The position numbers and the translations under genes were made by a program. Below, in pieces: positions 1-9,184 of a stretch of 64,000 nucleotides of DNA (within the stretch, counting starts at the first letter, position 1; each line of letters starts with the position of its first letter). Origin of the DNA: Flavivirga algicola (lineage in GTDB: Bacteria > Bacteroidota > Bacteroidia > Flavobacteriales > Flavobacteriaceae); contig NZ_JABBHF010000003.1 in assembly GCF_012910715.1 (NCBI RefSeq), forward strand, positions 372,001 to 436,000, read 5' to 3'. Under the pieces are notes generated by a model, which was not told the origin of the DNA, searched no databases, and saw only the letters and a list, made by a program, of their open reading frames with translations.

Positions 1-1553
1 CTGGTCATTTAGGGTTAAGTAATTTTATCATGTTCTTCGATTCTAACGATATTCAGTTATCTACATCAACAGACGAGGTGACTACTGAAGATACAGCTAT
101 GAAATATGAAGCTTGGGGTTGGAAAGTTGTTACTATCGATGGACATAACCATGACGAGATAAGAAAAGCATTAACAGATGCCAATAACGAAACTGAAAAA
201 CCAACACTTATAATTGGTAAAACTATTATGGGTAAAGGTTGTGTGGCAGCCGATGGTAGTATGTTTGAAGGATACTGTGAGTTACACGGGCAACCTATTG
301 GTAATACAGGAGCAGATTATACAAAAACCTTATTGAATTTAGGTGCTAACCCAGAAGCTCCTTTTGATAAATATGAAGATGTTAGTGCTTTCTACGAAAC
401 ACTCGTAAAAGAAAAGACGGTAAAGGCAGCTAAGAAGAAAGCAGAAATTGAGGTATGGAGAAAGGAAAACGAAACACTTTCAAATAAATTAGACTTCTTC
501 TTATCGGGAGAACTACCCGAATTAGATTTTGAATCTGTAGAACACAAAGCTGGTATAGCAACAAGAGCGGCGTCGTCTAATGTACTTGGGTATTTGGCCG
601 AGCATGTAGAAAATATGATTGTGTCATCTGCAGATTTATCCAATAGTGATAAAACAGATGGTTTCTTAAAGAAAACATCGGCACTTCAAAAGGGTGATTT
701 TAGCGGTTCGTTCTTACAGGCAGGTGTTGCCGAGTTAACCATGGCTTGTATTGCTAACGGACTTGCACTTCACGGTGGTATTATTCCAGTAGTAGCAACA
801 TTCTTTGTGTTTTCAGATTATATGAAACCAGCCATTCGTTTAAGCGGTATTCAAGAATTACCAGTTAAATATGTTTGGACGCACGACGCGTTCCGTGTTG
901 GAGAAGATGGTCCTACACATCAACCGATTGAGCAAGAAGCACAAATAAGATTATTAGAAAAACTTAAAAACCATAGTGGTAAAAATAGTTTCTTGGCATT
1001 ACGTCCAGCAGATTCAGCTGAAACAGCAGTTGCATGGAAAATGGCTTTAGAAAATACTAATACACCTTCTGGTTTAATATTATCCAGACAAGGCATTAAA
1101 GATGTTCCAGCTCAAGGTGAGTCAAGATATCAAGAAGCTTTAGCAGCAGAAAAAGGAGGTTACTTAGTAAAAGAAGTTGAGAATCCAGATGCCGTGTTAA
1201 TCGCTAACGGGTCTGAAGTGTCAACTTTGGTCGAAGCAGCAAAATTACTTGAAGAAAGAGAGAATATTAAAGTAAATATAGCTTCAATAATCTCAGAAGG
1301 TGTGTTTAGACTTCAATCTAAAGAGTATCAAGATAGTGTGATTCCAAAGAACAAACCTTTATACGGTTTAACTGCTGGTTTACCAGTAAACTTAGAAGGG
1401 CTTGTTGGTGAAAACGGTAAGGTTTTCGGAGTAGATCATTTTGGATATTCAGCACCTGCAGGTGTTTTAGATGAAAAGTTTGGCTTTACAGGAGAAAAAG
1501 TATGCCAAAATGTAATTGAATATTTAAATGAAGCATCTGTGGCTAAAATTTAA
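1..1553 (+). CDS. tkt: Transketolase, 3' part (5' end outside window)
   Basis: Thiamine-diphosphate transketolase of the non-oxidative pentose phosphate pathway, moving two-carbon ketol units between sugar phosphates in the cytoplasm. The reading frame is open to base 3 and already reads GHLGLSNFIMFFDSN, the conserved stretch of the TPP-binding domain, so the ATG at 30 is internal and roughly the first 150 residues lie outside the window. The TPP-domain remainder (EAWGWKVVTIDGHNHD) is followed by the pyrimidine-binding domain (AGVAELTMACIANGLALHGG, THDAFRVGEDGPTHQPIEQ) and the C-terminal domain (LIANGSEVSTLVEAAKLL). It sits 31 bases before a transaldolase-type gene, so two pentose-phosphate steps are probably co-transcribed. 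Confidence 0.96.
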   Translation, partial: GHLGLSNFIMFFDSNDIQLSTSTDEVTTEDTAMKYEAWGWKVVTIDGHNHDEIRKALTDANNETEKPTLIIGKTIMGKGCVAADGSMFEGYCELHGQPIGNTGADYTKTLLNLGANPEAPFDKYEDVSAFYETLVKEKTVKAAKKKAEIEVWRKENETLSNKLDFFLSGELPELDFESVEHKAGIATRAASSNVLGYLAEHVENMIVSSADLSNSDKTDGFLKKTSALQKGDFSGSFLQAGVAELTMACIANGLALHGGIIPVVATFFVFSDYMKPAIRLSGIQELPVKYVWTHDAFRVGEDGPTHQPIEQEAQIRLLEKLKNHSGKNSFLALRPADSAETAVAWKMALENTNTPSGLILSRQGIKDVPAQGESRYQEALAAEKGGYLVKEVENPDAVLIANGSEVSTLVEAAKLLEERENIKVNIASIISEGVFRLQSKEYQDSVIPKNKPLYGLTAGLPVNLEGLVGENGKVFGVDHFGYSAPAGVLDEKFGFTGEKVCQNVIEYLNEASVAKI

Positions 1554-1584
1554 TCATATAAATAAAACAAAAAAATACAAGTAG

Positions 1585-2241
1585 ATGAAATTTTTTATAG
1601 ATACAGCTAACCTAAATGATATTGCAGAAGCTCAAGCTTTAGGTGTTTTAGATGGTGTGACGACCAATCCATCATTAATGGCAAAAGAAGGTATTACGGG
1701 TGCTGAAAATATTTTAGCACACTACCAAAAAATTTGTGATTTAGTTGATGGTGATGTTAGTGCAGAAGTGATATCTACCGATTTTGAAGGGATGGTATCT
1801 GAAGGAGAGAAATTAGCAGCTTTACATCCGCAAATCGTTGTGAAATTACCATTAATAGCAGATGGTATTAAAGCCTGTAAATATTTTTCAGATAAAGGGA
1901 TAAGAACCAATGTTACCTTGGTTTTTTCTGCAGGACAAGCATTGTTAGCTGCAAAAGCGGGAGCGACTTATGTATCGCCATTTATTGGTAGATTGGATGA
2001 CATTTCTACCGATGGTTTGAATTTGATTGCAGAAATCAGACAAATTTATGATAACTATGCTTTCGATACTCAAATTTTAGCGGCTTCAGTACGTCATACC
2101 ATGCACGTAATAGATTGCGCTAAATTGGGATCTGATGTTATGACAGGACCATTGTCGTCAATTAAAGGATTACTTAAGCACCCTTTAACAGATATTGGTT
2201 TAGCTAAATTTTTAGAAGATTATAAAAAAGGAAATCAGTAG
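1585..2241 (+). CDS. fsa: TalC/Fsa-family transaldolase (fructose-6-phosphate aldolase-like)
   Basis: Small class I aldolase of the TalC/FSA family (218 residues, the usual length). It acts as a transaldolase in the pentose phosphate pathway or as a fructose-6-phosphate aldolase; sequence alone does not separate the two. The start [10 protein letters not shown] and [14 protein letters not shown] are family hallmarks. The Schiff-base lysine is K87 in VVKLPL, and [29 protein letters not shown] and [12 protein letters not shown] follow in order. The preceding transketolase supports the transaldolase role. A strong hairpin terminator lies 24 bases downstream. Confidence 0.94.
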   Translation: MKFFIDTANLNDIAEAQALGVLDGVTTNPSLMAKEGITGAENILAHYQKICDLVDGDVSAEVISTDFEGMVSEGEKLAALHPQIVVKLPLIADGIKACKYFSDKGIRTNVTLVFSAGQALLAAKAGATYVSPFIGRLDDISTDGLNLIAEIRQIYDNYAFDTQILAASVRHTMHVIDCAKLGSDVMTGPLSSIKGLLKHPLTDIGLAKFLEDYKKGNQ

Positions 2242-2264
2242 TTTCCTTTAATTACTCCATAAAT

Positions 2265-2300
2265 AAAAAGTGTCTCAAATACTTATTTGAGACACTTTTT
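2265..2300. terminator. Bidirectional hairpin terminator after fsa
   Basis: Bases 2265-2281 and 2284-2300 are a perfect 17-base inverted repeat with A5 on the left and T5 on the right, so it can end transcription on either strand. It lies between fsa (+) and a convergent membrane-protein gene (-). Confidence 0.9.
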
Positions 2301-2326
2301 ATTTGAATTAGTCTGAGTCGATATTA

Positions 2327-2746
2327 TTATTCTATAGCAAATTTACCATAAACTAAACTTGCCAAAACACCCATTATAGCGAAATGGACTATGTAAATTA
2401 GAGCGTTGGCAAGGGTGCCAGATAAATCTAAAAGGTTAGATGTGGAATGATCGATAAGTCCGCTGCCTAAACCTATTAAAATGCCTATCCATATACCAAA
2501 TTGAATACCGTGAGAGAAACCATGTGTACCCCGTGCCCATTTCGAATATAAGGTGGAAAATGCAAAACCAACGACTAAGCAGCCAATAGCCAGCATAGCC
2601 ATATCTGGCATTTCTTTCATAAGGCCAGAAGTAACCGTATGATTGGCTAACATGGGGTCTCCTATAATTCCCCAAAGTAGCCAGCCACCTAGAAATCCCC
2701 ATATGGCAGTAATAATTGTCGAAATTAAATTTGTTTTTGTGAACAT
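2327..2746 (-). CDS. Small four-helix integral membrane protein, function unknown
   Basis: 139 residues with four hydrophobic helices, at about residues 7-28, 47-66, 81-99 and 112-132. Glycines are frequent in the helices (GFLGGWLLWGIIG, GIWIGILIGLGSGLI). I see no catalytic motif and do not recognise the family; the helix layout recalls small DUF-type flavobacterial membrane proteins. It converges on fsa and shares the hairpin at 2265-2300. It is preceded on its own strand by a 364-base AT-rich gap, so it is probably transcribed alone. A real gene is likely because the membrane topology is coherent; the function is open. Confidence 0.72.
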   Translation of the reverse strand: MFTKTNLISTIITAIWGFLGGWLLWGIIGDPMLANHTVTSGLMKEMPDMAMLAIGCLVVGFAFSTLYSKWARGTHGFSHGIQFGIWIGILIGLGSGLIDHSTSNLLDLSGTLANALIYIVHFAIMGVLASLVYGKFAIE

Positions 2747-3110
2747 AATATTATTTTTAATTAGTTAGTATGTAATTAAATATAATAAAAATTATTAAAT
2801 TCTTATTTTTTATATAAAAAAATTGTTAAAAATTCAAATTATAAGATTTTAGAGGCGTGGTTTAAAGATTTCTTTTTTAGAGAGGCACTGTTGTAAAAAC
2901 AGGAACTATAATCAATTTTAATAAGTCGAAATTTATTTGTTTAGCAAAAGACTAAAGGTTTTTTAATTAGAGTTTGTTAGGTAGAAATTAAAAGAATATA
3001 AAAATGTAAAATTTAACATTTAAACTTGTAACATTTCTAGTGTTATCAAGTCTAGTTTATATCGACTAACCCAATAATTTGTAAATTTGTATTCTAAGAA
3101 ATCAAATATT
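2747..3110. other. AT-rich intergenic region between divergent genes
   Basis: About 360 bases without a convincing ORF. The left part is very AT-rich with A/T runs; it must hold the promoter of the minus-strand membrane protein. A TAnnTTTG box for the GAF gene lies at the right end. No repeat or RNA gene was recognised. Confidence 0.6.
3082..3089 (+). promoter_or_regulatory. Bacteroidota -7 box (TAAATTTG) of the GAF gene
   Basis: Matches the Bacteroidota -7 consensus TAnnTTTG, 21 bases before the ATG at 3111. It overlaps an upstream in-frame TTG at 3087, which argues against TTG and for 3111 as the start. No well-spaced upstream TTG (-33) is visible. Confidence 0.55.
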
Positions 3111-5483
3111 ATGGATATTAACGATAATATTGAATCTCCTTTAAATTTAAAAGTGAGCTTTAATTTGCTGCTCAAGCATTATGAAACTTTGGCAAAAAGT
3201 GATGATGAATTTGTCGCGGCCAGAGCAAAACGTATTTTAGATACAGCTCAAGCCTACCCAGAATTAAAAGAAGGTTTTAGTGATTTTTCGATATTGAAAG
3301 AAAGAGCAAAAGAAATAGCGATTATTCTTGAAGATTCGTTTAGTCCAGTGCTTACTAAGAATGAAATAAAAACGGCATCCGTTCCTTTTCACAATTTAAT
3401 TTTTAATTCGTCAGAACGATTTAAAAGTATTATTAAAACTGCTGGTGATGATTTTGAGCTTCAAATAAAAAATATGCCGAAGGATGACACATACATTATT
3501 GCATGTACTATCATTTTGAACTTCTGTTATGGCCATAATTTAAATTTTAAAAGACCATTTTATTACGAAATACCAGATGCTAATGGTATACTTCGCTATT
3601 ATAAAATATTGTATAATGCAGATTTTTGTGAAATCGTTCCAACTAAAGCAGCTAAAAAGATTACACAGGAAGATTACGATGAATTACTAGATAATTTTGA
3701 AAATATAGATCTTTGGAAAGAGAAATTTCCACCAAACAGCTATATATTCAGAGGGTTTGTCATATCAAATATTTTTGATGTTACAGACGACCAATCTATA
3801 TCCAATATCAAGTCTAATCTTATAGGTGAAGACAAGAGAAATGATGAAGGTTTTATGGAAGACTTTCATGAAATCTTTAGATCCCTTTTAGGGATAAATG
3901 ATCTAAAAGTTGGTTTTTCAATCTTTAACGATGAAGAGCAAACATTTGAGCGCGTTTATGGTGTTGGAATAGACAGTTTTTTAATTAATAATTTAGAAAG
4001 TGTTTGCTGCGAAGGTGCTTTATGTAGTTGGTCTTACGATAGGTTGCTAAATGAAAATAAATACTTTTCCATTTCAGATGTGGAAAAGGCGTATAAACAA
4101 TCTAAAGGGAAAGCGCCACATATTGCTGTATTGCACGAACAAGGTATTAAAAGTGCCATTTTTGCACCCATAGCTAACGATAAAGGTTTGATGGGTATAT
4201 TAGAAATAGTATCAAGTAAACCTCAGGTTCTTAATAGTATAAATGCCAATAAGTTAATTGATGTTATGCCATTTATTATATCGGCAGTTGAAAGATCAAA
4301 AAGCGAAGAGGAAAATTTAATAGAAGCGATTATTCAAAAAGAATGTACCTCTATTCATCCAAGTGTGCATTGGCGATTTGAAAAAGAAGCGAAGAATTTT
4401 ATTAAATCTGAAATGAATGGTGAGCAGGCTATTTTTAAAAAGATAGCTTTTGAAAATATTTATCCACTTTACGGACAGATTGATATTAAAGGATCATCAG
4501 AGGCTAGAAATAAAGCAACTCAACAAGATTTAACCCTTCAATTAAATGCTGTTAAAAACATATTTGAAAGCGCTTCAGAAATAGAGAGACTGCCTATTTA
4601 TGAGCAGTTTATATATCAAGCCAATAATTATTTAAACGATTTAGGAGCTCATTTTCAAGTAGATAGTGAGCAGCAAATCTCTGAGTTCTTTACACAGGAT
4701 ATAGAGCCCGTTCTTAAGCATTTGTATACCATAGATGAGCTAAAAGAACTAATTGATGCTTATTTTGGTAGTATTGATGATAAGGTAAATGTACTTTATA
4801 GACATAGAAAAGACTACGATGATACCATTGCATTGATTAATAAAGAAATGGCATCCCTTTTAGATGCAAAACAAGTAGAGGCACAACAAATGTATCCGCA
4901 TTATTTTGAGCGTTTTAAAACAGATGGTGTTGAACATAATATGTATGTTGGTGAATCTATTACTAGAGAAGATAGCTTTAATCTTATCTATTTGTATAAT
5001 TTACGTTTGTGGCAACTTCAGGTTATGTGTGAAATGGAAAACTCGTATTATCAAATGCAACCAGATTTTCCTGTATCATTAGATGTTGCATCAATGATAT
5101 TGGTTTTCAATCAGCCATTATCCATAAGTTTTAGAATGGATGAAAAGCAGTTTGATGTTGACGGTACTTACAATGCGCGTTACGAAATCGTGAAGAAACG
5201 TGTAGATAAAGCTTATATAAAGGGCACTACAGAACGTGTTACCCAAAAAGGAAAAATTAGTATCGTATATTCGCAAAAACAAGATGAAAGGGAGTATTTA
5301 AGATATATTAAATTTTTGCAATCCAGACATTATTTAGATACAGATGTTGAAATAGTTGAGCTTCAAGATTTACAAGCTGTTACAGGGCTAAAAGCCATTC
5401 GGGTAAGTGTGTTGTATCATAAAGATGAAAATGATAAAGCATTTTACACATACGATGATTTAATGAAGGAAATTAGAGCTTAA
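3111..5483 (+). CDS. Large GAF domain-containing protein
   Basis: A 790-residue soluble protein. ATG 3111 (MDINDNIESP) is preferred over the in-frame TTG at 3087 because a promoter box covers the TTG. The N-terminal third is helical; a GAF-like domain follows around residues 255-395, with a small-molecule-sensor pattern (VGFSIFNDEEQTFERVYGVG ... IKSAIFAPIANDKGLMGILE). The last 380 residues are mostly helical with no enzymatic motif, histidine-kinase box or DNA-binding domain visible. It is therefore a sensory protein without an obvious output domain. It stands alone, with minus-strand genes after it. The ligand is unknown. Confidence 0.85.
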   Translation: MDINDNIESPLNLKVSFNLLLKHYETLAKSDDEFVAARAKRILDTAQAYPELKEGFSDFSILKERAKEIAIILEDSFSPVLTKNEIKTASVPFHNLIFNSSERFKSIIKTAGDDFELQIKNMPKDDTYIIACTIILNFCYGHNLNFKRPFYYEIPDANGILRYYKILYNADFCEIVPTKAAKKITQEDYDELLDNFENIDLWKEKFPPNSYIFRGFVISNIFDVTDDQSISNIKSNLIGEDKRNDEGFMEDFHEIFRSLLGINDLKVGFSIFNDEEQTFERVYGVGIDSFLINNLESVCCEGALCSWSYDRLLNENKYFSISDVEKAYKQSKGKAPHIAVLHEQGIKSAIFAPIANDKGLMGILEIVSSKPQVLNSINANKLIDVMPFIISAVERSKSEEENLIEAIIQKECTSIHPSVHWRFEKEAKNFIKSEMNGEQAIFKKIAFENIYPLYGQIDIKGSSEARNKATQQDLTLQLNAVKNIFESASEIERLPIYEQFIYQANNYLNDLGAHFQVDSEQQISEFFTQDIEPVLKHLYTIDELKELIDAYFGSIDDKVNVLYRHRKDYDDTIALINKEMASLLDAKQVEAQQMYPHYFERFKTDGVEHNMYVGESITREDSFNLIYLYNLRLWQLQVMCEMENSYYQMQPDFPVSLDVASMILVFNQPLSISFRMDEKQFDVDGTYNARYEIVKKRVDKAYIKGTTERVTQKGKISIVYSQKQDEREYLRYIKFLQSRHYLDTDVEIVELQDLQAVTGLKAIRVSVLYHKDENDKAFYTYDDLMKEIRA

Positions 5484-5611
5484 CTTTCAAAACTAAATCA
5501 AATAAAGGTTGAAATTAAGACCTCGAAGTCATGCCTCATTATCAGATTGTCTATTTTATTAAACGATTTCTCCTTAAGCCAAAAAAACATTTTTTATATC
5601 GATTGGAGTAA

Positions 5612-6172
5612 TCACGCAATACTAAGTTGATACTTGTCAAGTAGCCCAGCAATATTGTCTTTCGAGAATTTTGCGTGCTTCATTTTATTGTTATCAGGAT
5701 CTAACGATATGTTGTAAGCCGATTTAAAGTCTACCCGCTCCAGTATGGTGCTTTGAAATAGGGTGTTTTTTAAGTTACAGTTTTGAAACGTCGAACCTGT
5801 TAAATTGGTTTCCGTAAAATCAACACCCGTTAAATTACAGTCTTTAAAGAGCATTTTTTTTAGAGTTAAATTATAAAATACAGAGAGTTCCAGATTACAA
5901 TTGTTAAAAGAGACAGATAAAAATAAATCATCACAGTCATTAAAGTGTATGCCTAACAATTTACAATTGGAAAAATAAACATCGTTAAGTACCGCGTGCT
6001 TTATTTTGGTTAAACTAAAATGACAACCTATAAACTCGCAATCTGTAAAAGACATATTCGATAGATCTGCATTGGCAAAATTACAGTTTATAAATCTACA
6101 GTCTTCATATTCTCCTTTCTCTAAAGGGTTTTTAGAGAAATTTTGATCTTCAAAATCTTTATTTTCAATCAA
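5612..6172 (-). CDS. Pentapeptide-repeat protein
   Basis: 186 residues built almost wholly of pentapeptide repeats of the A(D/N)LSN / CNLTG type (CRFINCNFANADLSNMSF, DCNLTGVDFTETNLTG, FQNCNLKNTLFQ). These fold into a right-handed quadrilateral beta-helix. Many centre positions are F or L with Cys in the preceding slots. A non-repetitive tail (MKHAKFSKDNIAGLLDKYQL) probably forms the dimerisation helix. Length and tail recall Qnr/MfpA-type DNA mimics, but no Qnr-specific loop could be confirmed, so this is only a fold match. It starts 17 bases after the HD-PycTM gene, so the two are very likely one operon. Confidence 0.88.
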   Translation of the reverse strand: MIENKDFEDQNFSKNPLEKGEYEDCRFINCNFANADLSNMSFTDCEFIGCHFSLTKIKHAVLNDVYFSNCKLLGIHFNDCDDLFLSVSFNNCNLELSVFYNLTLKKMLFKDCNLTGVDFTETNLTGSTFQNCNLKNTLFQSTILERVDFKSAYNISLDPDNNKMKHAKFSKDNIAGLLDKYQLSIA

Positions 6173-6189
6173 ATTATTTTAAGGTTTTA

Positions 6190-7398
6190 TTATAAGACGT
6201 TGGCTCTGGAGAAAAACTGAAATGCAATAGCAAATGAAATAACACTCACTATAATACCCACCATGAATACACTATAAGTTAAACGAAGTATTTTATATTT
6301 TTTGTCTAAAACCAGTCCTAGGAAATATAAATCTTTTTTCATGGAAGAATAAAGATATTCTCTGTCTTGCATCATTTCTCCCATGGCCCATTCGAAATCT
6401 TTAAGGCTCATTTTATGAAAATTCCCAAAAAACAATAAATTAACTTTTTTATTGGCAACATCTTCCTTGGTAAATTTACCACTAGTCACATTGGGTCTGG
6501 TAGCTAAAATGGATAGTACGATAGATATAACTGTAAATACTACAAAAATAATTGTAGGGACAATTAAATAATGGTTGGATTCATTATCTAATTTCGAAAC
6601 CAAATTAGAAAGCACTAAAGATACGATGATGGCATTGACCGATAGTAAAATATTAGCCTTGGTGTCTGCAATATTGCTTAATGTGATATGGTTTTTGAGA
6701 GTCACCCTAAACATGGTCTCAATACCACGTTCTGGTAACGCTACTTTATTTTTTTTAAAGCTTAGTTCTTCTTTTTTATGCTTTAGTTTGGAATTCTCTT
6801 GCTTTAATTTATTCTGTGCTTTTAGTAATTGGGCTAGATTTTTACTCTTAGTTTTGTCCCATTTAGCAGAAGCTTCGCTTGTGTAAAAACGATGACTGTT
6901 AGATAAAAAGTCAATATTCATACTCAGCCATTCTTCTTCGCTAAGTTTTTTATCACAAGCAAGTTCCCATTCTTTTCTAAGTAACTCGGTGATGTCACTA
7001 AATCTTTTGCTTCCAATATGGGCGCAATCGGCATCCCTAATTATTTTTTCTAACCCATTCTTTGGCTCATAGCCCATTTTAGTAGCTAAAATCAAATCGG
7101 ATATAATTTTTATATCGTTTTCAGGTACATTATGACCTTTCAAAAATGCACTCGTAATTTTCACACTTTCTGCTTCATGATTGTCAATGTTTTTTGTGTA
7201 ACCAGTATCATGAAACCAAGCACTTAATAATAAAAGGGATTTGTTTGTTTCTTCTAAATTGCTAAGTTCAGCCAATTCATTAGCCTTTTTAACGACATCT
7301 TGTGTATGTGATAAATTGTGATAAACAAATTTGCTATCAAGATGCTCATTTAAATATTGGATGACATATTTTTCCGCTTCAGCAATAAGATTTTCCAT
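6190..7398 (-). CDS. HD-domain phosphohydrolase fused to a PycTM (DUF5706) membrane effector domain
   Basis: 402 residues in two modules. The N-terminal HD phosphohydrolase has candidate metal ligands H31, H63-D64 (WFHDTGY) and D124 (RDADCAH). A Lys-rich coiled coil (about 190-225) links it to a C-terminal domain with SNIADTKANILLSVNAIIVS at the start of its first membrane helix, a signature of the DUF5706/Pycsar-effector family. Helices lie at about 249-268, 277-300 and 374-396. Known of the family: PycTM proteins act as membrane-damaging effectors in cCMP/cUMP (Pycsar) anti-phage systems. Inferred here: the HD domain may hydrolyse the nucleotide sensed by the membrane part. No cyclase gene is adjacent. 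A pentapeptide-repeat gene follows 17 bases downstream. Confidence 0.88.
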   Translation of the reverse strand: MENLIAEAEKYVIQYLNEHLDSKFVYHNLSHTQDVVKKANELAELSNLEETNKSLLLLSAWFHDTGYTKNIDNHEAESVKITSAFLKGHNVPENDIKIISDLILATKMGYEPKNGLEKIIRDADCAHIGSKRFSDITELLRKEWELACDKKLSEEEWLSMNIDFLSNSHRFYTSEASAKWDKTKSKNLAQLLKAQNKLKQENSKLKHKKEELSFKKNKVALPERGIETMFRVTLKNHITLSNIADTKANILLSVNAIIVSLVLSNLVSKLDNESNHYLIVPTIIFVVFTVISIVLSILATRPNVTSGKFTKEDVANKKVNLLFFGNFHKMSLKDFEWAMGEMMQDREYLYSSMKKDLYFLGLVLDKKYKILRLTYSVFMVGIIVSVISFAIAFQFFSRANVL

Positions 7399-7592
7399 AG
7401 AAAAGAAATGATTTTTAGTAAAAATACTAAACTTTAATTAATGTAAACTAAACGCTATAATTTGTCGTATATTTCAATATTACTTTACATGGGAGCTAAT
7501 AGATGGATGCCTGTAAGGTATTAAACTTAATTTAGACTAGTATTAAGGTGAAGGCATATTAATATTAATTAAAAAAGAAAGGAAACATTACT

Positions 7593-8054
7593 ATGCTAAC
7601 TTGGAAAGATGTAATCAATTTTTCTGTAAAGGGAAACCCCACTCCAGACAGACGTGTTGAGAAAACAAATGATGAATGGTACAAGCTATTAACTCCAGAA
7701 CAATTTAGGATTACCAGACAAAAAGGAACTGAGCGTCCGCATAGCGGTGCCCTTTGTAGTATACATGATGCGGGTAAATATAACTGTATATGCTGTGATG
7801 CGCCTTTGTTTGATTCTACTATAAAATTTAGCTCAGGGACTGGTTGGCCCAGTTTTACACAGCCTATTAAGGAAAATGCGATTAAGTACGAAAGAGATAC
7901 AGCATTTGGTATGGTACGTGTAGAGGTTATGTGTAATACTTGCGATGCGCATTTGGGGCATGTGTTTCCAGATGGTCCAGAACCTAGTGGATTGCGATAT
8001 TGTATAAATTCCGAATCGATGCAATTGGAAAAAGAGACGGCCAATGACAAATAA
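7593..8054 (+). CDS. msrB: Peptide-methionine (R)-S-oxide reductase MsrB
   Basis: Repairs methionine-R-sulfoxide in proteins. The 153 residues show the two zinc CxxC pairs (CICCDA and CNTCDA), the substrate motif SGTGWPSF, and the catalytic Cys in RYCINSESMQL. No signal peptide is seen, so it is cytoplasmic. An unusually good Shine-Dalgarno-like AAGAAAGGAAA lies upstream of ATG 7593, rare in Bacteroidota. It overlaps msrA by 11 bases and opens a five-gene redox-repair operon. Confidence 0.96.
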   Translation: MLTWKDVINFSVKGNPTPDRRVEKTNDEWYKLLTPEQFRITRQKGTERPHSGALCSIHDAGKYNCICCDAPLFDSTIKFSSGTGWPSFTQPIKENAIKYERDTAFGMVRVEVMCNTCDAHLGHVFPDGPEPSGLRYCINSESMQLEKETANDK

Positions 8055-8583
8055 AAATTTGCAATTAGCCACATTTGGTGGTGGCTGTTTTTGGTGTACT
8101 GAAGCAGTGTTCCAAGAAGTAAAAGGTATTGAAAAAGTAGTGTCTGGTTATTCAGGAGGTCATGCACCTGGGCATCCAACGTATCGTGAAATTTGTTCGG
8201 GTTTAACAGGACATGCTGAGGTGATACAGGTAACGTTTGATGCTAACATGATTTCTTATCAAGATATTTTGGTTGTTTTTATGACGACTCATGACCCAAC
8301 AACCTTGAATCGACAGGGTGCAGATAAAGGAACACAATACCGATCGGTAATTTATTATCATAATAAAAAGCAAAAAGAAATCGCTGAGCTTGTTTTAAAA
8401 GAGATGGGGCCTTATTATGATAACCAAGTGGTTACAGAAATAAGCCCTTTAGACGTATTTTATGAAGCAGAAGACTACCATCAAAACTACTACAGAAATA
8501 ACCAAGAACAAGGTTATTGTAGTTTTGTGATTACGCCTAAATTGACAAAACTGCGCAAGCTTCACGCAGATAAACTGAAATAA
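8044..8583 (+). CDS. msrA: Peptide-methionine (S)-S-oxide reductase MsrA
   Basis: Repairs methionine-S-sulfoxide. 179 residues with the catalytic GGGCFWCTEAVF motif, GYSGGHAPGHPTYREICSG, TGHAEVIQV, the conserved THDPTTLNRQG loop and the QYRS stretch. A candidate resolving Cys lies in GYCSFV near the C-terminus. All expected active-site residues are present, so it should be fully active, unlike the second MsrA-like gene downstream. Its start is inside the end of msrB, which points to translational coupling. Confidence 0.97.
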   Translation: MTNKNLQLATFGGGCFWCTEAVFQEVKGIEKVVSGYSGGHAPGHPTYREICSGLTGHAEVIQVTFDANMISYQDILVVFMTTHDPTTLNRQGADKGTQYRSVIYYHNKKQKEIAELVLKEMGPYYDNQVVTEISPLDVFYEAEDYHQNYYRNNQEQGYCSFVITPKLTKLRKLHADKLK

Positions 8584-8606
8584 TTTAAAAAGAAAGGACC
8601 GTTATA

Positions 8607-9098
8607 ATGTCAAATCATTTAGGGCAAGCACAAGTGTTTAATGCTCCAGAATTTTATGTTAATGATTGGATTGATGCTCATGGAAATAAAACAGAAGCCA
8701 TAAAACTTTCAGATTTTAAAGGTAAGTTTAAAATTGTGTACTGTTTTCAAAGCTGGTGTCCAGGCTGTCATAGTAAAGGGTTACCCGATCTAAAAAAAAT
8801 GGTAGAAGCTTTAGCAGAGTTTCCAGATATCATTTTTTTAGCTGTACAGACTGTTTTTGAGGGTCACCATGCTAATACGTATCAAAAAATGGTAGAGACA
8901 CAAAAAAAGTATGATTTAAAAATACCGTTTGGACATGATGCTGGAGATGATGGTAAGTCGCGATCAAATATAATGACCAACTATCAAACAGGAGGAACCC
9001 CTTGGTTTATTTTTATTGATAAGCATGATCATGTGGTATTTTCAGATTTTCATTTGAATCCAGATGCTGCAATTAATTTTTTAAAAACCATTGATTAA
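8607..9098 (+). CDS. Thioredoxin-like (TlpA/peroxiredoxin-type) protein with WCPGC
   Basis: 163-residue thioredoxin-fold protein with the redox motif CFQSWCPGCHSKG around residues 48-60 and the cis-proline loop GGTPWFIFID. No signal peptide or lipobox is visible, so it is probably cytoplasmic. Its place between msrB-msrA and a second MsrA-like gene suggests it supplies electrons to the methionine sulfoxide reductases or acts as a peroxidase; this is inferred from context. The start carries the same AGAAAGGA ribosome-binding sequence as msrB, so the genes look co-regulated. Known TlpA/AhpC-TSA relatives vary widely in substrate. Confidence 0.86.
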   Translation: MSNHLGQAQVFNAPEFYVNDWIDAHGNKTEAIKLSDFKGKFKIVYCFQSWCPGCHSKGLPDLKKMVEALAEFPDIIFLAVQTVFEGHHANTYQKMVETQKKYDLKIPFGHDAGDDGKSRSNIMTNYQTGGTPWFIFIDKHDHVVFSDFHLNPDAAINFLKTID

Positions 9099-9184
9099 GT
9101 TAAAGAGGCTATTAAGCTTTCGACGCAACAAATTCTGTTATCATTTATTGAACACCTCCCCTTTTTTAGGAAAGGTAAATAGGC

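Noticed and set aside
5612-6172. Quinolone-resistance Qnr protein
   Set aside because: Pentapeptide fold matches, but Qnr-specific loops could not be identified and the gene sits with an HD-PycTM protein.
7565-8179. Long minus-strand ORF opposite msrB/msrA
   Set aside because: Antisense to two convincing enzymes with intact catalytic motifs; a shadow frame.
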